From: Maribellus sediminis
GTDB taxonomy: Bacteria > Bacteroidota > Bacteroidia > Bacteroidales > Prolixibacteraceae
Reading direction: 5' to 3'
DNA length: 64,000 nt
Assembly (NCBI RefSeq): GCF_011799805.1
Contig: NZ_WXUB01000004.1
Span: forward strand, 434,001 to 498,000
Position numbers and translations under genes: made by a program. Position 1 is the stretch's first letter. Every line of letters starts with the position of its first letter. Of the stretch, positions 24,601-33,491 are shown piece after piece. The notes under the pieces are model-generated. The model did no database searches. It saw only the letters and a program-made list of their open reading frames with translations, and was not told the DNA's origin.

Positions 24601-26664
24601 GGAATCAGATAGGGTATAAGTTACCGGTCCGCAGGCTTCAGTCGCAGGTGAGGCTAACAGGTCGGTGGCATAAACGGTGGCCGTTCCACTTGAGTCCAAC
24701 TCAACAACCAAGCCATTGATACATATCGGTGCTGGAGGAATAGTGTCCAAAACGGTAACAGTAGCATTACAGGTGCTGGTATTGCCTACAGCATCGAATA
24801 CAGTAAGCACAACGGTTCGGTCGCCTATACTGTCGCAGGTAAAATCGGTGGCTGAAGCAGCAAGCGAATCAGCCCCGCAAGCATCAAGTACGTTCAGTGA
24901 GATGTCGGACGGAACGATGGAGGCATTTCCTGTATTATCAAGATAAATTGAAATGTCTTTACAGAGCGCCGGTACGGTTACGTTGCCGGAAACCCGAATA
25001 TTATCAAAAACGAGTTCTTCTGATCCGCCGTCCTGTTCTACCATGATCCGGATTTTCATCACATCGCCTGAACCTGTAAAATTGAAATCAAAATCGGAAA
25101 CTGAACCGTTTGGAACAACATCTCCATATGGCCCGCCACCACCTAATGTGTCCGGGTCATTGTCCAGATCGACACGCAAATCGCCTCCAAATTCATCATC
25201 TCCTTCAAATAAGCCAAAAGTGTTCCACCCGGCTCCGTCGATATTGTACTGAAGGTAAATATTGTCTGTTTTTTCCCAACGCGTACCGTTGCTGTTACTG
25301 GTTCCCATTGAAATGGACACTGCAAATGAAGAATTACCGGTTATTGTCATCGGGGCAAATTCGATAATGCCCGGTGTTATTCCGTTCGAGCCGCTCATCA
25401 CATCTTCGCTCGCCCAAAAATACGATCCATCAATTCCGGTAACTGATTCGGCATGTCCGGTAGGTTGGGTATTGGTTCTGAAAAAGAATTCAGGACTTGG
25501 GCTGTCATTAAACGTGTTAGAAACGTAGGTAATTCCTTCACCGTCGGTTTCAAAACTTTCGGCAAAAGGGATACAAACTTCATCATTGATCACATCCATA
25601 ATGTTGATCGTTCGTGAAAGCGTGTTACTGTCGTCGGTGCCGTCGTTCACTGTAAAGCAGATCTCACGTGCAGAATTTGACGGGTTGGTTGTATTTGTAT
25701 TTTGGTAGGCAACAGACCGTAATATACTCTGATAACTGGACAAAGATGCAGTACCCGTAAATGTTAGAATACCGGTTGACGGATCAAAAATGCCGCCAAT
25801 TCCGGCTATCGGGCTGAACGATAAAACATCTTCAGAAGTATTGAATCCGCTGCAGATCGAAACAACTGCACTGTCAAGTTCGGTATCGTCAATGTCGCTC
25901 ACGGTAATGGTATTACTCACTTGCAAGGGCCCGTCACCTTCAGTAAAAAGCAAATTTTCGCTTTCGATGGAAGCCAGAACAGGTGCATAATTTGATGGAG
26001 GCGTTGAACTTCCCTGAACCACGATTTGGTCGAAGGCAAATTCTTCGCTGCCGTCAAGGCCACATAACCTGACCCTGACCCTTAAGTTCGTACCGATTCC
26101 GGGAACATTAAAAGTAAAATTGGTAAATGTTGCCGGAATGTCTGAAGCTCCAGGATCAGCTACTCCATCCAGATTTATATCCTGACGGAGAAAACCTCCG
26201 AACTCTCCATCTCCCACAAACTGTCCGATGGTTGTATATGAACCTCCATCCCAACTTGTTTGGATTTTTATCGAATCACCCCATTCCCAGTGAGTACCTG
26301 TTCGCCCGGTTGCCATATACAATGAAACTGTGATACTGGAATACCCGGAAGCATTTAGTGGATTTAGTGTTAAGGTAGAAAAAGTTGCATTCGGATTGGC
26401 TGTAGACTCAATATCTTCAGCAACCCAGAACCAACTTCCCTGAACATTTAACAGCACGCCACCAAATGAACCACAACTAGTGAACGGACCATTATCGTTT
26501 GTCCTCAAAAAATAGTCGCTGCTCGTACAATCAGAGAAAGTTGTAGAAGTATATCTGCTCCCTTCTCCATCGGTTTCAAAGCCTTCGGTTAATAGTGTGG
26601 TTTGAGAAAAAGCCTGAACAAAAGACAGGAGCATTATGGCTGAAAGAAGTAAAAAATGTTTCAT
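21646..26664 (-). CDS. large secreted adhesin with HYR and PKD domains and T9SS sorting tail
   Basis: This protein of 1672 residues is probably displayed on the surface by type IX secretion. It has a signal peptide (1-20). Two related beta-sandwich domains open TEGFETDGEGSRYTS and FETDGEGITYVSNTF, with a cadherin-like segment between them. A series of HYR-type domains follows, repeating SVCQDLSVFLDSYGQATIS and DNCSIDSMWL forms. There are two PKD domains (WLWDFGDGSPTEALQNPVH, WFWDFGDGNTSTAQNPIH) and further cadherin-like domains. The last 85 residues form the type A sorting domain (LNLFPNPSKGLVTLEF, ending MYLVNVQVDGQHYMRKLIL). Such proteins bind surfaces or polymers. It has its own terminator. 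Confidence 0.88.
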   Translation of the reverse strand: MKHFLLLSAIMLLSFVQAFSQTTLLTEGFETDGEGSRYTSTTFSDCTSSDYFLRTNDNGPFTSCGSFGGVLLNVQGSWFWVAEDIESTANPNATFSTLTLNPLNASGYSSITVSLYMATGRTGTHWEWGDSIKIQTSWDGGSYTTIGQFVGDGEFGGFLRQDINLDGVADPGASDIPATFTNFTFNVPGIGTNLRVRVRLCGLDGSEEFAFDQIVVQGSSTPPSNYAPVLASIESENLLFTEGDGPLQVSNTITVSDIDDTELDSAVVSICSGFNTSEDVLSFSPIAGIGGIFDPSTGILTFTGTASLSSYQSILRSVAYQNTNTTNPSNSAREICFTVNDGTDDSNTLSRTINIMDVINDEVCIPFAESFETDGEGITYVSNTFNDSPSPEFFFRTNTQPTGHAESVTGIDGSYFWASEDVMSGSNGITPGIIEFAPMTITGNSSFAVSISMGTSNSNGTRWEKTDNIYLQYNIDGAGWNTFGLFEGDDEFGGDLRVDLDNDPDTLGGGGPYGDVVPNGSVSDFDFNFTGSGDVMKIRIMVEQDGGSEELVFDNIRVSGNVTVPALCKDISIYLDNTGNASIVPSDISLNVLDACGADSLAASATDFTCDSIGDRTVVLTVFDAVGNTSTCNATVTVLDTIPPAPICINGLVVELDSSGTATVYATDLLASPATEACGPVTYTLSDSVFTCDDLGTNIVQLSANDASGNSDYCEVTVLIEENLNIALTCPSDQVVSIDNNCEFILGDYRSLATAWHPCGIDSLRQVPAAGTPLGLNDTLVTITAFSGAKSTSCTFNISLDGVNADFISDIDKGCVNSIISFTDNSNGGTTWLWDFGDGSPTEALQNPVHKYETPGTYSVKLIVGNTNGCIDSIVKQDFITIHPPKAKFTLAPSTGCSIPHTVFFTDQSILPDTWFWDFGDGNTSTAQNPIHTYTQYGTYKVLLTVTDTIFGCQDTISAIVVVDDNQPPTILCPGTQMVYSDENCQGKLDDFTSLVTVSDLCDPNPVVTQSPTPGTLFSDSINVTIFASDAAGNIDSCKFTVITIDTVNPQSVCQDLSVFLDSYGQATISATEVDNGSTDNCSIDSMWLDKYDFNCSELGTNNVTLFVSDASGSIDSCVATITVEDTIKPMAVCKNIAVNLDQGGNASITAAQIDGGSSDNCSIDSMWLDNYMYYSADVGDNLVTLYVSDVSGNVDSCTAIVSVEDNSVPNIKCNPITIYLDENGEYPLSDDDVIALSKGTWDNATAQEDLSIYAIPYPKEFNCNELGHQIIVQVFAVDEAGNKGSCSRLINVIDTFPLVVNEIDDIEVMVGAGVCDTTISISYPELATNNLCSEFTQISGLGPDGAFPVGTTEEKWLLTDTQGDSLEFSFFVTVFAENLSPTLDMIANVDTTGHPSELTIPLTGISYGADCAEQSIAVTASGLNSDVVSGIAVNYTSPASVGELQLTLAPNAMGSDTITVSVEDSEGGITTQSFMLTVNYTNQAPMVMNAIADQEVNAGQVIKIPFNDSVFVDYDGDSLLIEIALEENSTLPAWLEIMNDTLYATPSIADTGCISVVITASDPSGVSVSDTFNICVDGFMVGTNEISLNELNLNLFPNPSKGLVTLEFDAQVTGDIEVLVTDISGKQILKKSYLASQRINFNLSEQVSGMYLVNVQVDGQHYMRKLILNRR

Positions 26665-26709
26665 TGCTACTCGTTTTTAAATTTGGGATGGTTGTTCTAT
26701 AGATCATTG

Positions 26710-27249
26710 TCAGTTGCGGGATGGATAAATTCCTTCGAGGGCAATGATGAAATTGACACATTGGTAAGGTTGGATATTGTTGTGTGGCAGATTACCACCA
26801 CTGTTTCCAACAGTTACCTCAACGGCGTTAGCCTTCATCGTAGTATTGGGTGTTTCCGCATAGCCTTCGGTACCACCTGAAAGCGATGCCGGAACAGCAT
26901 TCCCGGGATTGGATTCATCGGGTTGACCGTTTTTAGCCTGAATGGTTCCGTTTGCAGTATGATTGTGAGACGGCATCTCCGGTGTCGTCAGCGTAACTGT
27001 CTCAGTACCGCTCCTTTCACCCAGCCTACGTGTGCTTAGTCCGGGACCTGAGCCCGGATGCATAGCCAATCTTCCGCGAAGGTCAGGGAGGGCAAAGGTC
27101 GTTCGTCCATCTCCGCCGTATGTTGTTCCGAGAATTGAGAAAAGAGCCTGATAGTTGTTTATTGGTAAAATTTGCCCGTCGCATAAAGCCCAGCCACGTG
27201 GTGCAAAATTACCCCCAAACATTATTATTTGTCCGATAAAAGGTTCCAT
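26710..27249 (-). CDS. phage tail collar domain protein, copy 1 (MdpB-like)
   Basis: This protein of 179 residues starts with a collar domain (about 5-60): FIGQIIMFGGNFAPRGWALC, then LFSILGTTYGGDGRTTFALP and DLRGRLAMHPG. It ends with the tail-fibre tip segment MPSHNHTANG and QPYQCVNFIIALEGIYPSRN. These proteins are short tail-fibre or microcystin-dependent-like proteins and usually trimerise. The neighbour at 27261-27800 is a close paralogue, 11 bases away in the same direction. No signal peptide is seen. The eCIS starts 2 kb away on the other strand and has no other clear tail-fibre gene, so these may be its fibre tips. That is inference. Confidence 0.88.
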   Translation of the reverse strand: MEPFIGQIIMFGGNFAPRGWALCDGQILPINNYQALFSILGTTYGGDGRTTFALPDLRGRLAMHPGSGPGLSTRRLGERSGTETVTLTTPEMPSHNHTANGTIQAKNGQPDESNPGNAVPASLSGGTEGYAETPNTTMKANAVEVTVGNSGGNLPHNNIQPYQCVNFIIALEGIYPSRN

Positions 27250-27260
27250 AGTTATTTGTT

Positions 27261-27800
27261 TTAATTACGTGATGGGAAAACTCCTTGTAAAGCGATAATG
27301 TAATTCACACAGTTGAAGGGCTGCACATTTGTATGTGGCAGGTTTCCTCCGTTGTTGCCTACGGTAATATCAACACCACCGCTTTTCATAGTTGTATTGG
27401 GTGTTTCAGCATAGCCTTCGGCACCACCGGTAAGCGATGCAGGTACCGTTCCTCCGGGATTGGATTCATCGGGTTGTCCGTTTTTTGCCTGAACAGTTCC
27501 GGTGGCAGCATGGTTATGGGACGGCATTTCCGACGTTGTTAATGTAACTGACTCAGTACCTCCTTTTTGACCTAAAATCCGTGAAGATAATCCCGGACCA
27601 TGCCCCGGATGCATTGCTACCCGGCCACGTAGGTCCGGTAATGCAAAAGTTGTTCTGCCATCACCTCCATATGTTGTACCCAAAATAGAGAATAAGGCAG
27701 TATTGGAAGAAATAGGGAGTAAAGTGCCGTCGCAGAAAGCCCAGCCTCGGGGCGGAAAGTTGCCGGCAAACATCATAATTTGTCCTAAAAAGGGATCCAT
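27261..27800 (-). CDS. phage tail collar domain protein, copy 2 (MdpB-like)
   Basis: This is the same length (179 residues) and plan as the downstream copy, with FLGQIMMFAGNFPPRGWAFC at the start, DGRTTFALPDLRGRVAMHPG in the middle, and MPSHNHAATG and YIIALQGVFPSRN at the end. Large parts are identical between the copies, while the segments around residues 28-36, 88-100 and 140-155 differ. This indicates a tandem duplication followed by divergence in the surface loops. It is translated before copy 1. The start is well placed by alignment with copy 1. Confidence 0.88.
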   Translation of the reverse strand: MDPFLGQIMMFAGNFPPRGWAFCDGTLLPISSNTALFSILGTTYGGDGRTTFALPDLRGRVAMHPGHGPGLSSRILGQKGGTESVTLTTSEMPSHNHAATGTVQAKNGQPDESNPGGTVPASLTGGAEGYAETPNTTMKSGGVDITVGNNGGNLPHTNVQPFNCVNYIIALQGVFPSRN

Positions 27801-27834
27801 AATTTATAAGATTTAATGGTGAATAAAAATTTAT

Positions 27835-29064
27835 CTATACAAACAGGTATGGATTTAGCCATCCTGAATGAATGTTTTCGTCTTCTCTTCTAAAACTTTC
27901 TTCGAAGTCTTTGGTGGTTTCGATTTGATCGATAACCGTATTTGCCGGTAACGAAAAGCTGCCTTGTGTAGTTTTACACAAATAAGCAACCTGCTCAATG
28001 AATCCGGTTTGAGTGTTAAGCACTGATTGGTCCGATGGAGAATTTTTTAGAAGGACCTGGGGTTTGCTAGATTCCTGGTAGCTTACACTTTGAATCTCAG
28101 CAGTCAATAGTCCGGTTTGATAGCCTAAAAAACTAAACTGATCCGGATCAGAAGAAAACTGATTGTGGTAAGCATTTACAAAATGAATATTGTTTCGATT
28201 ATCGAGTTCTTTTATCCACGAGCTGACATGGTACAAGTTATTTGCAGCACTTCCGAGTTGTATTGCCAAACTTTTTTCGGTAACAAACGAAGTAGTAACA
28301 ACCGGTATTTTTAGACCATTGTTATGGTAAGTTTGCAGAAATGCAGTCGCCTCGTGTTTATTCATTAAAAGAAACAGGGCATCACTCTTTCCCTTTTCCA
28401 GTTGTTGTATAGTTTGTTCAAAGAAATTGGGATCAGTCCGGTCATTTATAAATTTATTTGTGATTTCGCCGCCAGCCTGTTCTACTGCGCTTTGAAAACT
28501 GTAAATAGTGTCGTAACCACAGTCGTGTATATCGCTGACAATGCTTATGTTTTTTCCAAATTTGTTTACCATTAACTTACCTGAAAGCGCTGAATTGCGG
28601 CACAAATCAAGCGAGCTGTAAAACAAATATGGATTTTTTCGAATGGTTGCCGATGGAATGTTTTCGCCTGCATTTGCAACAACGACAGGTATCTTTGCAG
28701 CTTCTGTTATTTCGCTAATCCTGTCGCCGACATCGGTGTTTACAAGACTAATCAGGCTGTTAACCTGGTTATTTTGAATAAGGTGCTGCGTTTTTCTGAT
28801 CGTTTGCGATTGATATCCAAACTTTACCATTTCTGTAATTGGCTCAAACCTTATGTTTTCGTTTGATATCCATTGAAATGCAAGGTGAACACCATTTAAA
28901 AAAGATTCAGAATATTCTGAGTTTGTCGAAGAAGTTGCCACTAAAATTCCAACACGGTGTACCCCTGATTTTGCTTTCGAAAACAGTGGAGATATCGAAT
29001 TTGGACTCACAATTACTCCTGCGCCTAAAGTCAGATTTTTTAGAAAATTTCTTCTTGTATTCAT
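27835..29064 (-). CDS. secreted periplasmic-binding-type protein (type 1 fold, Peripla_BP_6 like)
   Basis: This protein of 409 residues has a start of the twin-arginine type (NTRRNFLKNLTLGAG), so it may be exported folded. The body resembles branched-chain amino-acid binding proteins and their sensory relatives: HRVGILVATSS, SFLNGVHLAFQWIS, VNSLISLVNTDVGDRISEIT, IPVVVANAGEN and KNISIVSDIHDCGYDTIYSF. No permease or ATPase genes are nearby, so a role in sensing or binding is more likely than transport. It lies 34 bases upstream of the two collar genes on the same strand and probably shares their transcript. The ATG at 29064 fits the signal better than the one 9 codons earlier. Confidence 0.75.
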   Translation of the reverse strand: MNTRRNFLKNLTLGAGVIVSPNSISPLFSKAKSGVHRVGILVATSSTNSEYSESFLNGVHLAFQWISNENIRFEPITEMVKFGYQSQTIRKTQHLIQNNQVNSLISLVNTDVGDRISEITEAAKIPVVVANAGENIPSATIRKNPYLFYSSLDLCRNSALSGKLMVNKFGKNISIVSDIHDCGYDTIYSFQSAVEQAGGEITNKFINDRTDPNFFEQTIQQLEKGKSDALFLLMNKHEATAFLQTYHNNGLKIPVVTTSFVTEKSLAIQLGSAANNLYHVSSWIKELDNRNNIHFVNAYHNQFSSDPDQFSFLGYQTGLLTAEIQSVSYQESSKPQVLLKNSPSDQSVLNTQTGFIEQVAYLCKTTQGSFSLPANTVIDQIETTKDFEESFRREDENIHSGWLNPYLFV

Positions 29065-29600
29065 TTTGAAAAGTTTCGGGTTGTAATGCAATACAATTTA
29101 AGACTAATTTATCTTAAATAAAAACTAAGTATGTAATTACCTGTATAATAATTTATGATTAGTGATTGTTTAAATCTGTGATCAGGGTTTATGTTTCAGA
29201 CTGATAGTGTGTTATGGTACTATGTGCAATTATGCAGCAGTAAAATATTCATATTCTGAATACTTAATGAATTTTGATGTGGTGAATACTTAGCAATTCG
29301 GAGGCTAAGATTTAATCATTATTTTTTAAATAATATCAATTTGTCCATAAATCTTTTGTTAAATGAGTTGACAGCCAGCTTATTAATTTTAATCTCTTAT
29401 TTAGAATCAGTAAAACTGTTGACTCGTATTGCCTAATTGTTGTAACTTGCATTTACTGTTAAATCACTTGAATTCTTTAAAGGATTCATTTTAGTACAGA
29501 AAAGACGCCAAAGCCCTTTTATCATTAGAATTTTATAGGTATCCCGCAGGGAGTTAACTCGTATGTAGGTCGTTTTAATACAAACCCTAATGAGAGAAAA
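29065..29600. promoter_or_regulatory. AT-rich divergent intergenic region upstream of the eCIS operon
   Basis: About 530 bases without a convincing gene separate the minus-strand binding-protein operon from the plus-strand eCIS. For the eCIS, TTGACTCG (29419) and GTAACTTG (29442) could be a weak -33/-7 pair with a leader of about 150 bases. A near-palindrome GAATTCTTTAAAGGATTC lies at 29470-29487 and could be an operator. Two short frames on the minus strand here are not credible. Nothing else is visible. Confidence 0.35.
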
Positions 29601-30197
29601 ATGATATTCGAGACCGTACAAATTCTAAAAGAACAACTTGAAAAATACTTTGACGAAGTAGGACTTGGCAAGACCCTGGTACTTGATAATGTCGCACTTT
29701 GGGAGTCGGGATCGAAAGATGCCGATCGAATCGAAGGAAAGGTTATAATCAGCCTGCTAAATATTGAGGAAGAAACCACGTTAAAGAACTTTTCTTCGAC
29801 CCGCGTGGTAAATAATAAAACCGAATACCGAAATCCTCCCGTGAATCTTAATTTGTACCTGCTGGTTGCGGCTAACTGTTCAACATACGACATTTCGCTG
29901 AGTAGTATTTCGCGTACCATTGAATTTTTCCAGGGTAAAAAAATATTCACTTCATCAAACACAGTTTACAACCGATCGAACGCTTCGTTTGGAGTGCTCG
30001 ACCATTTCAAATTTGTAGTTGAACTGTTCACGCCCGGATTTGAAGTATTGAATAACATCTGGGGAACTTTGGGTGGCCGGCAGTTGCCTTCAGTGATCTA
30101 TAAAGTGCAGATCATTCAGATTGAACGCGATAAAAAACTGGCCAGTTCAGAAGTAATTACACACATTGGTGGCACCCTAAACGATATGAAACAATGA
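29601..30197 (+). CDS. eCIS DUF4255 protein (tail terminator, Afp16/Pvc16-like)
   Basis: This protein of 198 residues belongs to the DUF4255 (Pvc16 N-terminal) family, which caps the distal end of the tube and sheath and sets their length in eCIS particles. Visible marks are IFETVQILKEQLEKYF at the start, VIISLLNIEEETTLKNFS, the segment RNPPVNLNLYLLVAANCSTY and LPSVIYKVQIIQIERDKK near the end. It is the first gene of the eCIS operon and overlaps the next gene by 4 bases (ATGA), so it is translationally coupled to it. In AFP and PVC the equivalent gene is last, whereas Bacteroidota clusters commonly put it first. Confidence 0.9.
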   Translation: MIFETVQILKEQLEKYFDEVGLGKTLVLDNVALWESGSKDADRIEGKVIISLLNIEEETTLKNFSSTRVVNNKTEYRNPPVNLNLYLLVAANCSTYDISLSSISRTIEFFQGKKIFTSSNTVYNRSNASFGVLDHFKFVVELFTPGFEVLNNIWGTLGGRQLPSVIYKVQIIQIERDKKLASSEVITHIGGTLNDMKQ

Positions 30198-31072
30198 CAT
30201 TCGCAATTACATATAAACCCCTGTTCGAGGTAAAAATATTACACCTTTATTATTTGAATAAAGGCGACGTTGAGTTCTTCTCGATGAATGACAATGACAA
30301 GGAAAAGCAGCTTGCCGGATACGATATATCCACGTTTTTTAGAATTGTCCCCACATCTGTAACCCAAAACAAACTCGAAGGACACAAACTTGTTTTCAAG
30401 CGGCATACCAGCGGCTTTACAATATGGGTGAATGTTTCAGAAGTTGATGAATCAACTCCCCTGATCGCACTGGATGACACACTGGAACTGTCTTTTTTGT
30501 TAAAATTAAATGCACACACATTCTTTAATCTTACTCACCTGGATTTATCGAATGCCGGTAAGCTCTTTTTCTTTTCCAATAAACGTTTAAACACCGAATC
30601 TCCGGGGTTTCCGCTCGTCCCCTTAAGCAGTGGGAAATTGGCTGTCAACGATGATTTTATTGCAAGCAGCGATGGAGAGAAACAAGTTTTGAAGGAATTG
30701 ACCAGCGCTGAAAAAAACGGTTTGTTCGGGGTGATTCGTGTTTCGATGAAGGGCGAAAATGCTTCGTTGAATGTAACCGATGCTCAACAAAAAATCAGCG
30801 AACCTTTTGCCTCTTTCCAGTTACTGTTCGAAAACCGAAAGACTTACTGGAGGTATTTTTTCAATACCGATCAGAAGGTGAAAAAGAATAAAGATGATGT
30901 AGACTTTGAAGATGGAAATCCGCGGCAACTGGTAACAAATGAAGAACATCCTCTCACCGAAAAAGGATTTGTATCGATTGAACTCGACGGGGCAGAACTC
31001 CCGAATCCGGACGCTAACATGATAAAGCCCAACGGGGCCGACAATAAAATATACTCAGAAATATACATGTAA
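30194..31072 (+). CDS. eCIS-associated protein of unknown function, 292 residues
   Basis: I do not recognise a named domain. The protein has no signal peptide or membrane helix and is beta-rich. It starts with ITYKPLFEVKILHLYYLNKG and contains a central section with LELSFLLKLNAHTFFNLTHL. It overlaps the DUF4255 gene by 4 bases and is followed by the sheath gene after 18 bases, so it is part of the particle or its assembly. By position it could be a cap or cap-adaptor component between the terminator and the tube. That reading is inference from gene order and not from sequence likeness. Confidence 0.6.
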   Translation: MTFAITYKPLFEVKILHLYYLNKGDVEFFSMNDNDKEKQLAGYDISTFFRIVPTSVTQNKLEGHKLVFKRHTSGFTIWVNVSEVDESTPLIALDDTLELSFLLKLNAHTFFNLTHLDLSNAGKLFFFSNKRLNTESPGFPLVPLSSGKLAVNDDFIASSDGEKQVLKELTSAEKNGLFGVIRVSMKGENASLNVTDAQQKISEPFASFQLLFENRKTYWRYFFNTDQKVKKNKDDVDFEDGNPRQLVTNEEHPLTEKGFVSIELDGAELPNPDANMIKPNGADNKIYSEIYM

Positions 31073-31090
31073 CATTAAATCAAAACAGTT

Positions 31091-33019
31091 ATGGCAACAA
31101 CGTACAAAACACCGGGCGTTTATGTGGAAGAAATCTCCATTTTTCCGCCTTCGGTCGCTCAGGTAGAGACCGCGATCCCCGCCTTTATTGGCTACACCGA
31201 AATGGCTGTAGTTGATGGCGTTGACTTTCATGCCGAAAGTATTCTTAAACCCATAAAAATAGGCTCGCTAAAAGAATACGAGTTCTTTTTTGGTGGAGCA
31301 CCTGATCCTACTACCATTCAGATTGAATTAAAAGCCGATAATACGGTGAAATCTGCGGTAGTGAACGGTAAATTTCTTTTATACGATTCCTTGCGCATGT
31401 TTTTCTCAAATGGCGGCGGCGACTGCTACATTGTTTCCGTTGGCGCTTATTCACCCGATCCTTTTAGCGATTTATCAGCAGTAAAAACAGCTTTGCTTGC
31501 CGGATTGGCAACACTCGAAAAAGAAGACCTGCCAACACTGCTACTTATACCGGAATCCGTTCATCTGGCCGAAGCAAGCGCAGGCGAAGTTCACGCTGCC
31601 ATGCTGGCTCAGTGCAACAAATTGCAGGACCGTTTTTCGGTACTCGATATTGTAAACGGCGATAAAGATGCAACACCAACTGCCGATCCGGTGGCCAAAT
31701 TCAGGAATAACGTGGGCATGAATTACCTGAAATACGGAGCCACTTATTACCCCTGGATAAAGACCACGTTGCCGTTTAAAATCGATTACGATGCCATTGT
31801 AGCCGGAACATTCTCAAAAGGTGGTGCGCCGGTAAGTCCGGTAACTTCCTTGTTCAACAGCGATCTGGTGGCTATTATCGGACATCTGGATACCGATATT
31901 GCTGCCAAAGCCGCACCGGTCGCTTTAGGTCCAATTACCACCAGGCCGCAACTGGTTACGCAGGCAGGTGTTATTTATGACGCTTTTGAAGCATTCCACG
32001 ACCTGACGTTTACCGACAGTGATACTGCTGATCCAAAATCAGCTGCCAGCCTGCATGCCAAGACTATTGCGGCAGATACGCCTTTTCATAAGTTGCTGAA
32101 AGTGTTGTACGATTACGTTTATTTCAGCGATGCTGCAAACGGCAGCGTACCGGCCGGTCCTCCGTGGGACGTTCCGATTTTAACCCTGGCCGATTTTGGC
32201 ACTGATTTTACGGGCTACACTTTTGCAGCGCCTACCACCTCGTCTAACGACATATATTCCGATACCAGCACAGCCACGAAGGCTGCTCCGTTTTTCACCG
32301 CACTTTACGACAAGTTGAATGCCCTGATTAATGGATTCTACTCGGAGCTGGCAGCCACACGCAAAGTGAGGACCGAAACGCTGAAACAGATCGATCCGGT
32401 GTACAGCGGAATTGTTGCAGCAATTAATAAGCAAGGAGTTGTACTTCCACCAAGTGGAGCAATTGTTGGTGTTTATGCAGCAGTTGATGCCAATCGTGGC
32501 GTGTGGAAAGCCCCTGCAAATGTTTCCCTGACCGCAGTTAAAGGTCCGGCAGTAAACATTACGAGTGAAGATCAGGAAAGTCTGAATATCGATACCGAAG
32601 CCGGAAAATCAGTAAATGCCATCCGTGCTTTTACCGGAAAAGGCACCCTGATATGGGGAGCACGAACGCTGGCCGGAAACGACAACGAGTGGCGCTATGT
32701 TTCGGTACGTCGTTTCTTTAATATGGTCGAAGAATCGGTTAAAAAAGCCACCGGAATATTTGTATTCGAGCCTAACGATGCCAACACCTGGGTAAAAGTA
32801 AAAGCAATGATCGATAATTACCTGGTGAACCTGTGGAAAGCCGGAGCTCTGGCCGGGTCGACGCCTGACAAAGCTTTCTTCGTAAAAGTAGGCCTGGGTG
32901 AAACCATGACCGCACAGGACATTCTCAATGGCTATATGATTATAGAAATTGGTATGGCTGCCGTTCGGCCGGCTGAATTCATTGTTCTGAGATTTTCACA
33001 CAAAATGCAGGAGGTTTAA
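31091..33019 (+). CDS. eCIS contractile sheath protein
   Basis: This protein of 642 residues forms the contractile outer tube whose shortening drives the inner tube into a target. The N-terminal strand TYKTPGVYVEEISIFPPSVA and the segment TAIPAFIGYTE are standard sheath signatures. The conserved C-terminal part holds GKGTLIWGARTLAGNDNEW and YVSVRRFFNMVEESVKKATG, and ends with the linking strand AEFIVLRFSHKMQ. The middle (about 180-450) is a variable surface domain. Only one sheath gene is present, whereas AFP and PVC carry three. Its product is probably made in large amounts. Confidence 0.95.
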   Translation: MATTYKTPGVYVEEISIFPPSVAQVETAIPAFIGYTEMAVVDGVDFHAESILKPIKIGSLKEYEFFFGGAPDPTTIQIELKADNTVKSAVVNGKFLLYDSLRMFFSNGGGDCYIVSVGAYSPDPFSDLSAVKTALLAGLATLEKEDLPTLLLIPESVHLAEASAGEVHAAMLAQCNKLQDRFSVLDIVNGDKDATPTADPVAKFRNNVGMNYLKYGATYYPWIKTTLPFKIDYDAIVAGTFSKGGAPVSPVTSLFNSDLVAIIGHLDTDIAAKAAPVALGPITTRPQLVTQAGVIYDAFEAFHDLTFTDSDTADPKSAASLHAKTIAADTPFHKLLKVLYDYVYFSDAANGSVPAGPPWDVPILTLADFGTDFTGYTFAAPTTSSNDIYSDTSTATKAAPFFTALYDKLNALINGFYSELAATRKVRTETLKQIDPVYSGIVAAINKQGVVLPPSGAIVGVYAAVDANRGVWKAPANVSLTAVKGPAVNITSEDQESLNIDTEAGKSVNAIRAFTGKGTLIWGARTLAGNDNEWRYVSVRRFFNMVEESVKKATGIFVFEPNDANTWVKVKAMIDNYLVNLWKAGALAGSTPDKAFFVKVGLGETMTAQDILNGYMIIEIGMAAVRPAEFIVLRFSHKMQEV

Positions 33020-33044
33020 TCAACAAACTTTTAAAGAATAAATT

Positions 33045-33491
33045 ATGGCAACTACATATCCATTACCAAAGTTTCATTTTAAAGTGAGCTTTGGAGACAC
33101 AGAATTTAACTGCACCGAAGTTTCAGGGCTCGATTTCGAACGCGAAGTGATCGAATACCGCGCCGGTGCCGATGCTGAATACCACAAGGCCAAACAACCC
33201 GGTCTTTCGAAGTACAGCAACATTACACTCAAACGCGGAACCTTCGCCGACAAAGGACGCGAGTTCTACGAAAAATGGGTGAAAACGGTTTATTTTCAGG
33301 AAGGTGAAGAGAAATACCGTGGCGATCTGGTGATCAGCCTTTTAAACGAAAGTCACGAACCTGTTATCAGCTGGAAGGCGATAAACGCTTACATCACAAA
33401 AATTCAGGCCACCGATTTTAAAGCCGATGGAAATGAAATTGCGATCGAAACAGCCGAGTTTGTTCACGAAAAACTGACCATGATCGAATGA
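33045..33491 (+). CDS. eCIS inner tube protein 1 (Afp1/gp19-like)
   Basis: This protein of 148 residues should stack as hexamers to form the hollow needle. It has the gp19 fold signatures: FHFKVSFGDTEFNCTEVSGL, then KQPGLSKYSNITLKRGTFAD and INAYITKIQATDFKADGNEI. It lies 25 bases after the sheath gene and overlaps the next tube gene by 4 bases. This copy is likely the main tube protein because it is the closest to Afp1-type proteins in length and order. Confidence 0.93.
   Translation: MATTYPLPKFHFKVSFGDTEFNCTEVSGLDFEREVIEYRAGADAEYHKAKQPGLSKYSNITLKRGTFADKGREFYEKWVKTVYFQEGEEKYRGDLVISLLNESHEPVISWKAINAYITKIQATDFKADGNEIAIETAEFVHEKLTMIE

Noticed and set aside
29433-29962. Genes on the minus strand before and within the DUF4255 gene
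   Set aside because: They oppose a clear conserved gene and have no recognisable features.
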